Assembly (NCBI GenBank): GCA_029266415.1
Contig: JAQSWW010000027.1
Span: forward strand, 1 to 39,194
Origin: Actinomycetospora sp.
GTDB taxonomy: Bacteria > Actinomycetota > Actinomycetes > Mycobacteriales > Pseudonocardiaceae
DNA: 39,194 nucleotides
Reading direction: 5' to 3'
The notes beneath the pieces are model-generated. The model was not told the origin of the DNA. It searched no databases and worked only from the letters and a program-made list of their open reading frames with translations. Made by a program: the position numbers and the translations under genes. Position 1 is the stretch's first letter. Every line of letters starts with the position of its first letter. This document shows, in pieces, positions 9,018-17,453 of this stretch.

Positions 9018-12000
9018 CCGGGCGTCCCGGGACCCTGCCGGCCGGCGCCCACCCATCCGGCGGTGTCGGGGGCGCCGTCGGCACCGCGGCGGCGCCCGCC
9101 CGGCCCGCGGTCGCCGGGCGTGGTGATGGTGGCGTCGTCGGCCAGCTCGCCCACGGCGTCGCCGGTGCTCGGGCCCTCGTCCATCACCCAGGCGTCGGCC
9201 CACTCGTCGTCGCCCGCGGGCTCCGGCTCGCCCGGTGCCGGGGTGGCCGCGAGGTCGTCGTCGAGGTCGGGCACGAGGTCGTCGAGCCCCGGCGGCAGCG
9301 CGGGCTCCGGCGCGTCCAGGCGCTCGTCGAGCACCGTGCCCTCGACGACCGTCCGCTCGACGAGGGGGTCGCGGGGCGGCGTCACCGGCGTGACCCGCGC
9401 GGTGCCGGGGGGCGGCGTCGCGGCTGCGGGCGCCGGCCGGGTGGCGGCGGGCTGGGCAGGCGGCGGGCCCGGGCGCCGGGGCGGCGCGGGCTGGACGGGC
9501 GCGGCGGGCTGCGCAGGCGGCGGGGTCGCCGCGGCGGGCCCAGGCCCGCCGGCGGGCACCACCGGCACCGGCCCGGTGCGCTCGGCGTCGGTCTCGGGCG
9601 GCGCGCCGGCGGGCGCGGCGGGCAGCGGGCGCACGCGGCGGGCGTCGGGGTTGGTGTCGAGGGTGGCGCGCAGGTGCTCGAGGTGCGGGCCCTCGAGGTC
9701 GATGCGGATCTTCTCGACGCCGCCGTGGCCGTCGGCGAACACGAACTGGCGCGGGGTGTCGTCGGGGCGGTCGTCGTGGCGCGGGCGCGGCGAGAGCGTC
9801 CCGAGCATCTCCTCGTAGCCGACGTCGGTGGGCACGCGCAGCAGGCGCAGCGCCTCGGCCTGGGCTTCCTCGTCGTCGGTGCGCCCCACGAACACGGCGT
9901 TGACCAGCGAGGCGAACCCCGGCACCCGCAGGAGGTCGCCGGCCAGCTGCGAGGCGAACAGCGCGCGGACGTTGAACTTGCGCGAGTCGCGGGCCAGGCG
10001 GTCGATGAGGACCTTGCCGGTGGGGATCTGCGACAGGAAGTGGGTCTCGTCGAGTGCGACGCCCTTCCGCAGGTTCCGGTCGGCGGTGTAGATCGTGCGC
10101 TGGGTCAGCCAGGACGCGAGGTTGAGCAGCTCGACGGCCAGCGACTCGCCGTCGGTCCACTCCTCGCGCGGGCTGCCGGGGCGCGGCAGCGCCATGCCCT
10201 GCATCGTCAGCACGGTGAGGCGGTAGTTCTCCTCGCCGACCCAGGGGTCGGCGCGCGGGTCGGTGGACTCGTCGGGGAACAGCAGCGCGGCCTGCGGCAG
10301 CTCGCGGCGCTCCTCGAGGAAGTCGGCGACGACGTCGGCGTGCTCCTCGCCCTCGCGCGCGTGGCGGCGCAGGACGGCGATGACCTGGCCGGGGTCGCGG
10401 TCCGGCGCACCACCGACCTCCCGGACCGCGCGCAGCAGCACGATCCGGGTGTGGGGCAGGCGCGCCACGTCGAAGGGCAGCAGGCCGGTGAGGACGTCGA
10501 GCACCAGGCGGCGCCGGGTGGCGGCGGCCAGCGAGCGCTCGCGGCGCCACGCCTTGTCCGGGTCCTCCTCGTCCAGGAAGTGGTCGCGCCGCGGCTCGGC
10601 CACCACGCGGTACGGGTTGAGGATGCCGGGGTCGGCGCCGAGCAGGTGGATGTGCCGGGAGAACGGGGCGAGCTCGGGGAGCTTGGTCAGCTCGGCGAGC
10701 GGGCCCGAGGGGTCGAGCACGGTCCAACGGGCCCCGGCGCGCAGCGTCTTGTAGACCAGCAGCCCCGTGAGGAACGACTTGCCCGAGCCCAGGCCGCCGA
10801 CGACCGCGGTGAGGCCGGAGGCCCGGCGGACCTCCTGGGCCATCCACGGGTCCCACGCCACCGGGCGGCGCGTGGCCGTGCACGTCTCGCCGATCATCAC
10901 CCCGCGCCGGTCGCCCACCGACGCCGACGCGGCCGGCACACCGGCGGCCACCCAGGTGACCGAGCCGCGCCGCCGGTAGGCCGTCGAGGCCAGCGGCTCG
11001 CCGGGGATGAACTCGCGCGCGTAGGCGTACTGCGCCTCGGGGTGCTCCATGGCGACGCGCGGTCGGTACAGGTCGAGCACCTGCTGCGCGCGGGTCAGCG
11101 CCTCGCCCTCGTCGCGTCCGGAGACCGCGACGCGCCACCAGCCGTAGACCCGGGTGTTGAGCTGGGTCAGCCCGCCGGAGAGCTCGTCCTCGATCTGCAG
11201 CACCCGGTCCGCCTGCCGCGACAGCGACATCGGCGGGTCGAGGTCGTGGTCGTGGGTGTAGTGCCGGATCTGGCTGCGGACCTTGCCCATCTGGCGCTGC
11301 AGCTCGCCCGCGACCTCCTCGGGCCGGCGGATGTAGATGCGCGCCGACCACTCGACCGGGAAGGGCAGGCGGTCGCTGCGCTGCATCCACGGGTCGTCGG
11401 CCTCGGGGATGCGGAGGCTCTCCATGAGCCCGACCGACAGGACCGCGACGTGGCGCTGCACCGGCTGCGTCCCGAACCGTCCCAGCACCTGCACCGTGGG
11501 GGCGTAGGGCTCCTGCTGCAGGGCGACGCCGTCGGTGAACGCGGCGAGGTCCTCGGTCTCCCAGTGCTCCCCGGACGCCGGGGACACCGTCCGCGGCGCG
11601 GGCAGGCCCAGCGAGCACGAGCGGTGCATCAGCCAGGCCATGTCCTCCGCGGTCGCCGGCACCGCGTCGAGCCCGGGGCGCGACACCAGCGCCTCGACGT
11701 GCGCGATCTCCGACTCCAGTGCCTCGAGCTCCGCGGTGGCCGCCGAGGGCACCAGCCGCCCCAGCAGCGGCGCCGCGCCCTCGAGCCAGCGGTCGACCAC
11801 CGAGCGCCCGGACACCTCGACGCCGAGGAAGACCTCCTTGTCCGACATCGACAGGCCCATCAGGTGGCGCTGCTCGCCCTCGAGGAACGACTCCCAGCTC
11901 AGGGAGCCGGGGACGTCGGGCAGCCGGCCGGGCGCGTTGTGGTCGAACGCCTCGGCCCACAGGGCCACCGGGTAGGGCCGCGAGGTGACGCGCGCGTGCA

Positions 12001-12337
12001 GCCAGCGGCCCTGCAGCTCCCCGAGCTGGGTCGCGATCTGGCGGATCAGGGTCTCGCGCTGCGAGTCGCTGCGGAAGCTCCACGGCTGCGGCGCCAGGCG
12101 GTACCAGGCGGTGACCGACGACGCGGTGCGCGCGAGGTTGCCGTCGATGGCGCGCAGCGAGATCGCCGAGCGATAGCCCGCGGCCGGCGCCTCCCCGGTC
12201 AGCGAGCGGCCGCGTCGGCCGGTCGTGCGCGCCGGCGTGCTGCGGGCCGTGCGCAGCCCGCCACCGCTCGTCGCCCCTGCCTCCAGCGCCTCCGGCGCCG
12301 GCTCGCCGTCGCGCCGGGCCCTAACGCGGCGCAGCAC
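9014..12337 (-). CDS. VirB4/TcpF-like T4SS ATPase
   Basis: Cytoplasmic AAA+/FtsK-HerA class ATPase that powers assembly or substrate transfer in type IV secretion. The 1107-residue protein has an N-terminal domain of about 490 residues (AWYRLAPQPWSFRSDSQRE, RWLHARVTSRPYP). Walker A is VVGGLGSGKSFLTG at about residues 510-523 and Walker B is GVALDETHFL near residue 760, followed by RDSRKFNVRALFASQLA and the sensor-like NAVFVGRTDDEEAQ. The last ~208 residues are a Pro/Ala-rich then acidic tail of unknown role. The GTG at 12337 follows a GGGGGG tract and overlaps the upstream gene by 17 nt. It resembles the actinobacterial VirB4-like ATP-binding proteins found beside TrbL and NlpC/P60 genes. Confidence 0.9.
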   Translation of the reverse strand: MLRRVRARRDGEPAPEALEAGATSGGGLRTARSTPARTTGRRGRSLTGEAPAAGYRSAISLRAIDGNLARTASSVTAWYRLAPQPWSFRSDSQRETLIRQIATQLGELQGRWLHARVTSRPYPVALWAEAFDHNAPGRLPDVPGSLSWESFLEGEQRHLMGLSMSDKEVFLGVEVSGRSVVDRWLEGAAPLLGRLVPSAATAELEALESEIAHVEALVSRPGLDAVPATAEDMAWLMHRSCSLGLPAPRTVSPASGEHWETEDLAAFTDGVALQQEPYAPTVQVLGRFGTQPVQRHVAVLSVGLMESLRIPEADDPWMQRSDRLPFPVEWSARIYIRRPEEVAGELQRQMGKVRSQIRHYTHDHDLDPPMSLSRQADRVLQIEDELSGGLTQLNTRVYGWWRVAVSGRDEGEALTRAQQVLDLYRPRVAMEHPEAQYAYAREFIPGEPLASTAYRRRGSVTWVAAGVPAASASVGDRRGVMIGETCTATRRPVAWDPWMAQEVRRASGLTAVVGGLGSGKSFLTGLLVYKTLRAGARWTVLDPSGPLAELTKLPELAPFSRHIHLLGADPGILNPYRVVAEPRRDHFLDEEDPDKAWRRERSLAAATRRRLVLDVLTGLLPFDVARLPHTRIVLLRAVREVGGAPDRDPGQVIAVLRRHAREGEEHADVVADFLEERRELPQAALLFPDESTDPRADPWVGEENYRLTVLTMQGMALPRPGSPREEWTDGESLAVELLNLASWLTQRTIYTADRNLRKGVALDETHFLSQIPTGKVLIDRLARDSRKFNVRALFASQLAGDLLRVPGFASLVNAVFVGRTDDEEAQAEALRLLRVPTDVGYEEMLGTLSPRPRHDDRPDDTPRQFVFADGHGGVEKIRIDLEGPHLEHLRATLDTNPDARRVRPLPAAPAGAPPETDAERTGPVPVVPAGGPGPAAATPPPAQPAAPVQPAPPRRPGPPPAQPAATRPAPAAATPPPGTARVTPVTPPRDPLVERTVVEGTVLDERLDAPEPALPPGLDDLVPDLDDDLAATPAPGEPEPAGDDEWADAWVMDEGPSTGDAVGELADDATITTPGDRGPGGRRRGADGAPDTAGWVGAGRQGPGTPG

Positions 12338-13454
12338 CGTCGTCCCCCCGCGCGCCGCGCGACCGCGCGCCCGGACCGAAGGGCGCGCCGTCGTCGCCGG
12401 CGGGCTCGTTCGACAGGGGCCACCCCGGCCGGCGACGCGGGCGCGCGGGACGCCGCTGCGTGCGGTCCGGGTCGGCGTCGGCGGGCCGGCCGGTCCGGTC
12501 GAGGCGGCGCTCGGGGCGGCGCGCCGGGACCGGCTCGCGGTCCGCCTTCCGGCGGTTCCCCGTCCACGCCGCGACCGAGGCCTCGGCGGCCGAGGTCGCC
12601 CGCGCCTCCGGGGCCGGCGGGAGGCTCGCGGGACGGACCGCCCCGTCGCGCGCCGGGTCGCCGATCTCGGCGCTCCCCGGCGGGCCGAAGTCGGCGGCGC
12701 GCCGCGGCCGGGCGGGGCGGCGTCGGCGCTCACCCGTGGGGGAGACGGCACCGGCCGTGCGCGCGCGCCGGTGGGCGCCGCCGGCCTGCGCGTCCAGGTC
12801 CGGGGTCAGGTGCGGGCCGTCGCTCGCGGCGCGGCGCGGGCCGGGCACGGCGGGCGGCTCGGCTGCCGGGGCGGGCGCCGCCGCGGGGGCCTCCGCGGGG
12901 GCCTCCGCGGGGGCCTCCGCGGGTGCCTCCGCGGGCGGCCTGCCCGCCACGCCGTCCTCGTCGTCGCGCGGGGGCGGGCCCCACGCGGCGTCCTCCTCCG
13001 ACGCCCCGGCCCGGACCGTCGGGTGGATGACCCGGCCCTCGCTGCCGCGGGGCAGCGCGATGGCGGTGGGCGCGCCGGTGAGCTTGGGGCGGTCACGGCG
13101 CACGACGACGTGGCCGGTGGTCAGCGCCCCGCCGATCGTGCCCTGCTTCGCGCGCGGACCGCGCAGCTCGTGGACGAAGAGCGTCAGCCACTCCAGCAGC
13201 GGGCGCTCGTCGTTGATGCGCCGCGACACGAACCGTGTGACCGCGACGGTGATGAGCAGCGCCCACGCCACCGAGAAGAAGCCGAGATCGATGCCGAGGC
13301 GGCGCTGCACGAACATCACGCCGAGCATGACGAGCAGGCCGACGCCGTAGGCGGAGTAGCGGGCGCGCCAGGGGAACGTCGCCCGCGGCGGGCCGAGCCA
13401 GACGGCATCGACGCGGTACACGTCGTCGTCGGTGCGGATGTGCACCCGCGTCAC
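12321..13454 (-). CDS. Two-helix membrane protein with long disordered tail, TcpE/PrgI-like T4SS component
   Basis: A 377-residue protein. The first ~100 residues hold two adjacent transmembrane helices (YGVGLLVMLGVMFVQRR and FFSVAWALLITVAVTRF) followed by a charged segment, INDERPLLEWLTLFVHELRGPR, like TcpE/PrgI-type proteins that sit next to VirB4 in Gram-positive conjugation loci. Residues ~145-377 are low-complexity Pro/Ala/Arg/Asp-rich, including PAEA repeats. The GTG at 13454 overlaps the upstream stop as GTGA, and the 3' end overlaps virB4 by 17 nt, so translation of the three genes is coupled. The family assignment rests on topology and context; the tail is unusually long for the family. 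Confidence 0.65.
   Translation of the reverse strand: MTRVHIRTDDDVYRVDAVWLGPPRATFPWRARYSAYGVGLLVMLGVMFVQRRLGIDLGFFSVAWALLITVAVTRFVSRRINDERPLLEWLTLFVHELRGPRAKQGTIGGALTTGHVVVRRDRPKLTGAPTAIALPRGSEGRVIHPTVRAGASEEDAAWGPPPRDDEDGVAGRPPAEAPAEAPAEAPAEAPAAAPAPAAEPPAVPGPRRAASDGPHLTPDLDAQAGGAHRRARTAGAVSPTGERRRRPARPRRAADFGPPGSAEIGDPARDGAVRPASLPPAPEARATSAAEASVAAWTGNRRKADREPVPARRPERRLDRTGRPADADPDRTQRRPARPRRRPGWPLSNEPAGDDGAPFGPGARSRGARGDDGAAPR
12889..12936. repeat. Four tandem 12-bp repeats inside the TcpE/PrgI-like gene
   Basis: Four units of GCCTCCGCGGGN on the plus strand encode PAEA repeats in the disordered tail. The unit length is a multiple of three, so slippage would change tail length without breaking the frame. 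Confidence 0.85.
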
Positions 13455-13717
13455 CCGGTGATGAGCTGGGCGAAGAACGCGCCGACCCGGGCACCGGCGC
13501 CGGGGGTCAGCGCGATCCCGAGGGCGATCAGGCCGATGAGCAGGCCGATGCTGCGGCGCGCGACGCCGGCGTTGTCACCACGGCCGCCGATCCACAAGAT
13601 GATGATCGCGATGCCGAGGAGGATCAGCGGGACGATGTTGTCCTGGATCCAGCCCTGGAGCCCGCCGGTCCCCGGAGCCTGCGCGACGACGTCGGCGCCC
13701 AGGAGCGTGACGGTCAT
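13451..13717 (-). CDS. Small two-helix membrane protein, VirB2/TcpD-like, first gene of T4SS operon
   Basis: An 88-residue protein with two hydrophobic helices (IVPLILLGIAIIILWIGG and SIGLLIGLIALGIALTPG) separated by a short basic loop (RGDNAGVARR), preceded by a short polar N-terminus. Size, topology and first position match VirB2/TrbC-type pilins or TcpD-like small membrane proteins of conjugation operons; there is no clear cleavage signal, so pilin identity is uncertain. The ATG at 13717 has a strong AGGAGG about 7 nt upstream. The gene overlaps the next by 4 nt (GTGA). The strong ribosome binding site and the ~470-nt upstream gap suggest transcription of the operon starts here. Confidence 0.7.
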   Translation of the reverse strand: MTVTLLGADVVAQAPGTGGLQGWIQDNIVPLILLGIAIIILWIGGRGDNAGVARRSIGLLIGLIALGIALTPGAGARVGAFFAQLITG

Positions 13718-14191
13718 GGCGTTCCTCCTGCGGACGTCCTGCTGTGTGTGGCGAAACCCGATCTCGACTGGTCGAGTAAACACGGGCGTCCCGGGCGATC
13801 AAAGCGTCCCGGTGCGTGCCGGCGCGCGCCCCCCGTCAGCACCATGACACCCGTTCTCCAGGCCCTCCCCCACAGGCGTCGGCACATCGTCCACCCTCCG
13901 CGACCAGCGTGCGGTCAGACCGCTCCTCGTGGTCCGGACGAGCCTATCGTGATCTCCCCGCCACGAGCGGTCATCACGCTTCGGCGTGGCGCCATCTCGT
14001 TCGCGATCGCAAAGCATCGCCCGACCCGGCGTCGAACACGGGCCGACGCGCCGACCGCCCGCCGGTTACCGACGGGTAGCCTCGGTCACCTCTCGCAGCG
14101 CCGAGGGCCCTACCGGCGGATACAGTGCGCCGACGCAGTCGTTGTCCTCACCGGGCCACCACCACGGCCCGGCTCACGGGGAGGTCCCGTC
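13718..14191. promoter_or_regulatory. Divergent intergenic region between the T4SS operon and the Fe-S reductase
   Basis: 474 nt with no credible gene. It is less GC-rich near 13740-13800 and around 13930-14030. A 14-bp inverted repeat CTCGAC-TG-GTCGAG at 13763-13776 lies 46-59 nt upstream of the first T4SS gene and could be a regulator site. TACAGT at 14121-14126 is a possible -10 for the rightward gene, with no convincing -35. No riboswitch, tRNA or repeat family was recognised. Promoter positions are therefore only tentative. Confidence 0.4.
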
Positions 14192-16696
14192 GTGGTCGTC
14201 CGTTTGGTCCTGGGGCTCGCCCTGACCCTGGTCGTGGTCGCGGTGTCGGCTCGCCGGGCCTGGTGGCTCTACTCGCTGATCGCCTCCGGCCAGCCCGACG
14301 CCAAGCGTGCGGACGGGCTCGGCCAGCGCGTGCGGGCCCAGTTCGTCGAGGTGTTCGGGCAGCGCAAGCTCCTGCGCTGGTCCATCCCGGGACTCGCCCA
14401 CCTCTTCACGATGTGGGGCTTCATCATCCTGCTGACGGTCTACATCGAGGCCTACGGCGCCCTGTTCGTCGAGGACTTCCACATCCCGCTGATCGGGACG
14501 TGGTCCGTGCTGGGCTTCCTGCAGGACTTCATCGCGATCATGGTGCTGATCTCGATCATCGCCTTCGCGATCATGCGCGTGCAGCAGGCCCCGGAGCGCC
14601 GTGCGCGCACCTCGCGCTTCTACGGGTCGCACACGGGCGGCGCCTGGCTGATCCTCTTCCTGATCTTCAACGTCGTCTGGACGCTGTTCGCCTTCCGCGG
14701 CACCTCCGCCGCGGCCGGCAACCTGCCGTACGAGTCGGGCGCCTGGGCCTCGATCGCCGTCGGGCAGCTCTTCACCGGGCTCTCGCCGACGACACTGTTC
14801 GTGCTCGAGACGGTCTTCCTGCTGCTGCACATCGCGGTCGCGCTGATCTTCCTGGTGGTCGTGCTCTACTCCAAGCACCTCCACATCTTCATCGCGCCGA
14901 TCAACGTCTCGGCCAAGCGCCTGCCCAAGGCCCTCGGCCCGCTGCCGCCCCTCGAGCACGAGGGCAAGCCGATCGACTTCGAGGATCCGCCCGAGGAGGC
15001 GTCCTTCGGCCGCGGCAAGATCGAGGACTTCACCTGGAAGGGCATGCTCGACTTCGCGACCTGCACCGAGTGCGGTCGCTGCCAGAGCCAGTGCCCGGCG
15101 TGGAACACCGGCAAGCCGCTGTCCCCGAAGCTGCTGATCATGGACCTGCGCGACCACATGTTCGCGAAGGCGCCGTACATGATCGGCGGCAAGGACGTGC
15201 CGGACGAGGGCTCCGCGACCCAGGACGGCACCACCAATGCCGGCGGTGACGAGGTCGGCCACGGCCACGGCGTGCCCGAGTCCGGGTACGAGCGCCACCG
15301 CGGCACCGACGTCCTCCAGGCCACCCGGCCGCTGGTGGGTGACGCCGAGTCGCTCGGCGTCATCGACCCCGACGTCCTGTGGTCCTGCACCACCTGCGGT
15401 GCCTGCGTCGAGCAGTGCCCGGTCGACATCGAGCACGTCGACCACATCATCGACATGCGCCGCAACCAGGTCATGATCGAATCGGAGTTCCCGGCCGAGC
15501 TGGGCGTCCTGTTCCGCAACCTGGAGAACAAGGGCAACCCCTGGGGCCAGAACAACTCCGCCCGCATGGACTGGGCGAAGGACCTGCCCTTCGAGGTGCC
15601 CGAGTTCGACGGCGAGCTGCGGCCCGAGACCGAGTACCTGTTCTTCATCGGCTGCGCGGGCGCCTTCGACGACAACGCCAAGAAGACGGTGCGGGCCACC
15701 GCGGAGCTGCTGCACATCGCGGGCGTCGACTACGTCGTGCTGGGCAAGGAGGAGAGCTGCACGGGTGACCCGGCGCGGCGCTCGGGCAACGAGTTCCTCT
15801 TCCAGATGATGGCCGCGCAGACCAAGGAGATGCTCGACGCCGTCTTCGAGGGGCGCGAGCCGGGCACGCGCAAGATCGTCACCACGTGCCCGCACTGCAT
15901 GAACACCCTCGGGCGCGAGTACCCGCAGCTCGACGGGCACTACGAGGTCGTCCACCACACCCAGCTGCTCAACCAGCTGGTGCGCGAGAAGAAGCTCGTG
16001 CCCGTGGCCCCGGAGTCCTCGCCGGTGCCCGCGGCGAAGCTCGACATCTCGTCGGTCACCGGCCTGCAGCACCGCGGTCCGCACTCCGACGGCACCGAGC
16101 GCGGCCTCGTCCCGGCCGACGGGCACGGGACGCCGGGCCACGACGCCGACCAGGCCGCGCCGGCCCCGGTCGCCCTGGCGGAGCACGAGACCAACGGGCA
16201 CGACGGATCGAACGGGGCGAACGGCGCGGCCAAGCGCAAGACCGTGACCTACCACGACCCGTGCTACCTGGGCCGGCACAACGAGGTCTACACGCCACCG
16301 CGCGAGCTGGTGGAGGCCGCCGGGGCCGAGCTCAAGGAGATGCCCCGCCACGCCGACCGGGCGCTGTGCTGCGGCGCCGGCGGTGCGCGGATGTGGATGG
16401 AGGAGAACATCGGCAAGCGCATCAACATGGAGCGCGTCGACGAGGCCATCTCCACCGAGACCGACACGATCGCCACCGGCTGCCCGTTCTGCCGCGTGAT
16501 GCTCACCGACGGCCTCACCGAGCGCCAGAGCGAGGCCAAGGCCGTCGGGACCGAGGTCATGGACGTGTCCCAGATGCTGCTCGCGGCGGTCAAGCGCGGT
16601 CAGCCGACCGAGGGCGCGGAGACCGACGGCGTCGGCGACTCCGACGCCGACACCGCGGCCACCTCGGCCAACGTGCGGAACCCGCCCGTCGAGTGA
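14192..16696 (+). CDS. Membrane-bound heterodisulfide reductase-like Fe-S oxidoreductase (Rv0338c-like)
   Basis: Large 834-residue membrane oxidoreductase corresponding to the Rv0338c group of actinobacterial iron-sulfur-binding reductases; its physiological electron donor and acceptor are not established. The N-terminal ~240 residues form a multi-helix membrane domain (IPGLAHLFTMWGFIILLTVY and others) like nitrate reductase gamma subunits. Two [4Fe-4S] ferredoxin motifs follow: CTECGRCQSQCP with Cys291/294/297/301 and CTTCGACVEQCP with Cys399/402/405/409. Two CCG domains come next, including DPCYLGRHNEVY, ALCCGAGGARMW and GCPFCRVML. Between the CCG domains is a ~70-residue polar insert rich in Gly, His and Asn. 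The GTG at 14192 has GGGGAGG 7 nt upstream. A strong hairpin follows the stop. Confidence 0.92.
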   Translation: MVVRLVLGLALTLVVVAVSARRAWWLYSLIASGQPDAKRADGLGQRVRAQFVEVFGQRKLLRWSIPGLAHLFTMWGFIILLTVYIEAYGALFVEDFHIPLIGTWSVLGFLQDFIAIMVLISIIAFAIMRVQQAPERRARTSRFYGSHTGGAWLILFLIFNVVWTLFAFRGTSAAAGNLPYESGAWASIAVGQLFTGLSPTTLFVLETVFLLLHIAVALIFLVVVLYSKHLHIFIAPINVSAKRLPKALGPLPPLEHEGKPIDFEDPPEEASFGRGKIEDFTWKGMLDFATCTECGRCQSQCPAWNTGKPLSPKLLIMDLRDHMFAKAPYMIGGKDVPDEGSATQDGTTNAGGDEVGHGHGVPESGYERHRGTDVLQATRPLVGDAESLGVIDPDVLWSCTTCGACVEQCPVDIEHVDHIIDMRRNQVMIESEFPAELGVLFRNLENKGNPWGQNNSARMDWAKDLPFEVPEFDGELRPETEYLFFIGCAGAFDDNAKKTVRATAELLHIAGVDYVVLGKEESCTGDPARRSGNEFLFQMMAAQTKEMLDAVFEGREPGTRKIVTTCPHCMNTLGREYPQLDGHYEVVHHTQLLNQLVREKKLVPVAPESSPVPAAKLDISSVTGLQHRGPHSDGTERGLVPADGHGTPGHDADQAAPAPVALAEHETNGHDGSNGANGAAKRKTVTYHDPCYLGRHNEVYTPPRELVEAAGAELKEMPRHADRALCCGAGGARMWMEENIGKRINMERVDEAISTETDTIATGCPFCRVMLTDGLTERQSEAKAVGTEVMDVSQMLLAAVKRGQPTEGAETDGVGDSDADTAATSANVRNPPVE

Positions 16697-16710
16697 CCCA
16701 CCCCGCACGG

Positions 16711-16757
16711 ACGAACGGCGCCTTCGCTGCACTCGACGCCGCGGAGGCGCCGTTCGT
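16711..16757 (+). terminator. Hairpin after the Fe-S reductase
   Basis: ACGAACGGCGCC (16711-16722) pairs perfectly with GGCGCCGTTCGT (16746-16757) across a 23-nt loop, 14 nt past the stop codon. There is no T-tract, so termination is plausible but the element may equally be a dispersed palindrome. Confidence 0.6.
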
Positions 16758-16777
16758 GTGCCGGGCTCGCTCGCTGT

Positions 16778-16828
16778 GCAGCGAACGGGCGGTTCGCTGC
16801 TTCTCTGCGCGCGAACTCCCCGTTCGCG
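16778..16828. repeat. Dispersed 47-bp palindromic element, copy B (double hairpin)
   Basis: Partner of the element at 3909-3955. Copy B is better preserved: GCAGCGAAC (16778-16786) pairs with GTTCGCTGC (16792-16800), and CGCGAAC (16810-16816) pairs with GTTCGCG (16822-16828). The copy ends about 20 nt before the proposed dcd -10. Confidence 0.75.
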
Positions 16829-16849
16829 GTGCCTCGACGCCTCCCTCGA

Positions 16850-16855
16850 TAGGGT
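16850..16855 (+). promoter_or_regulatory. -10 element of dcd, leaderless start
   Basis: TAGGGT lies 6 nt before the GTG of dcd. No ribosome binding site is present, so transcription probably begins at the start codon. Confidence 0.5.
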
Positions 16856-16861
16856 CCGCCC

Positions 16862-17452
16862 GTGCTGCTCTCCGACCGCGACATCCGCGCCGAGATCGCG
16901 GCCGGGCGCGTCGGGCTCGACCCGTTCGACGCGACGCTGCTGCAGCCCTCGAGCGTCGACCTGCGCCTCGACCGACACTTCCGCACGTTCAACAACCACG
17001 CCTACACCCACATCGACCCGGCGCTGCAGCAGGACGACCTGACGCGCATGGTCGAGCCGCCCGGCCCGGACGAGGCGTTCGTCCTGCACCCGGGTGAGTT
17101 CGTCCTCGGCTCGACGTACGAGGTCATCTCGTTGCCGGACGACATCGCGGGGCGCTTGGAGGGCAAGTCGAGTCTGGGCCGCCTGGGCCTCCTGACCCAC
17201 TCGACGGCCGGGTTCATCGACCCCGGCTTCTCGGGCCACGTCACCCTCGAGCTGTCGAACGTCGCCAACCTCCCGATCCGCCTGTGGCCCGGGATGAAGG
17301 TCGGGCAGCTGTGCCTGTTCCGGCTGTCCTCGCCCGCCGAGCACCCGTACGGCTCGCCGGTCTACGGCTCGCGGTACCAGGACCAGCGGGGTCCGACGCC
17401 CTCGCGCTCGTTCGTCAACTTCCGCCGCGGGCTACCGACCGACGGGAGCTGA
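16862..17452 (+). CDS. dcd: dCTP deaminase, probably the bifunctional (dUMP-forming) actinobacterial type
   Basis: Trimeric cytoplasmic enzyme of pyrimidine deoxynucleotide supply. The 196-residue length fits the family (about 190). The N-terminus [22 protein letters not shown], the motif [10 protein letters not shown], and the catalytic/nucleotide-binding block [23 protein letters not shown] are all present, with the catalytic Glu expected in HVTLELSN. Mycobacterial Dcd converts dCTP directly to dUMP, and close similarity suggests the same here, though this cannot be proved from the motif alone. The GTG at 16862 lacks a Shine-Dalgarno and follows TAGGGT by 6 nt (leaderless). The stop is 1 nt from the convergent diguanylate cyclase stop. 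Confidence 0.95.
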   Translation: MLLSDRDIRAEIAAGRVGLDPFDATLLQPSSVDLRLDRHFRTFNNHAYTHIDPALQQDDLTRMVEPPGPDEAFVLHPGEFVLGSTYEVISLPDDIAGRLEGKSSLGRLGLLTHSTAGFIDPGFSGHVTLELSNVANLPIRLWPGMKVGQLCLFRLSSPAEHPYGSPVYGSRYQDQRGPTPSRSFVNFRRGLPTDGS

Positions 17453-17453
17453 C

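Noticed and set aside
12889-12936. CRISPR-like repeat array
   Set aside because: The repeats are direct 12-bp units with no spacers, inside a coding region encoding PAEA.
9674-13030. Plus-strand open frame of >1100 codons opposite the VirB4 and TcpE/PrgI-like genes
   Set aside because: Antisense shadow of well-supported minus-strand genes; the composition is typical of mirror frames and shows no motifs.
14174-17344. Minus-strand open frame of >1000 codons opposite the Fe-S reductase and dcd
   Set aside because: The plus strand carries complete Fe-S/CCG and Dcd motifs; the minus frame has none.
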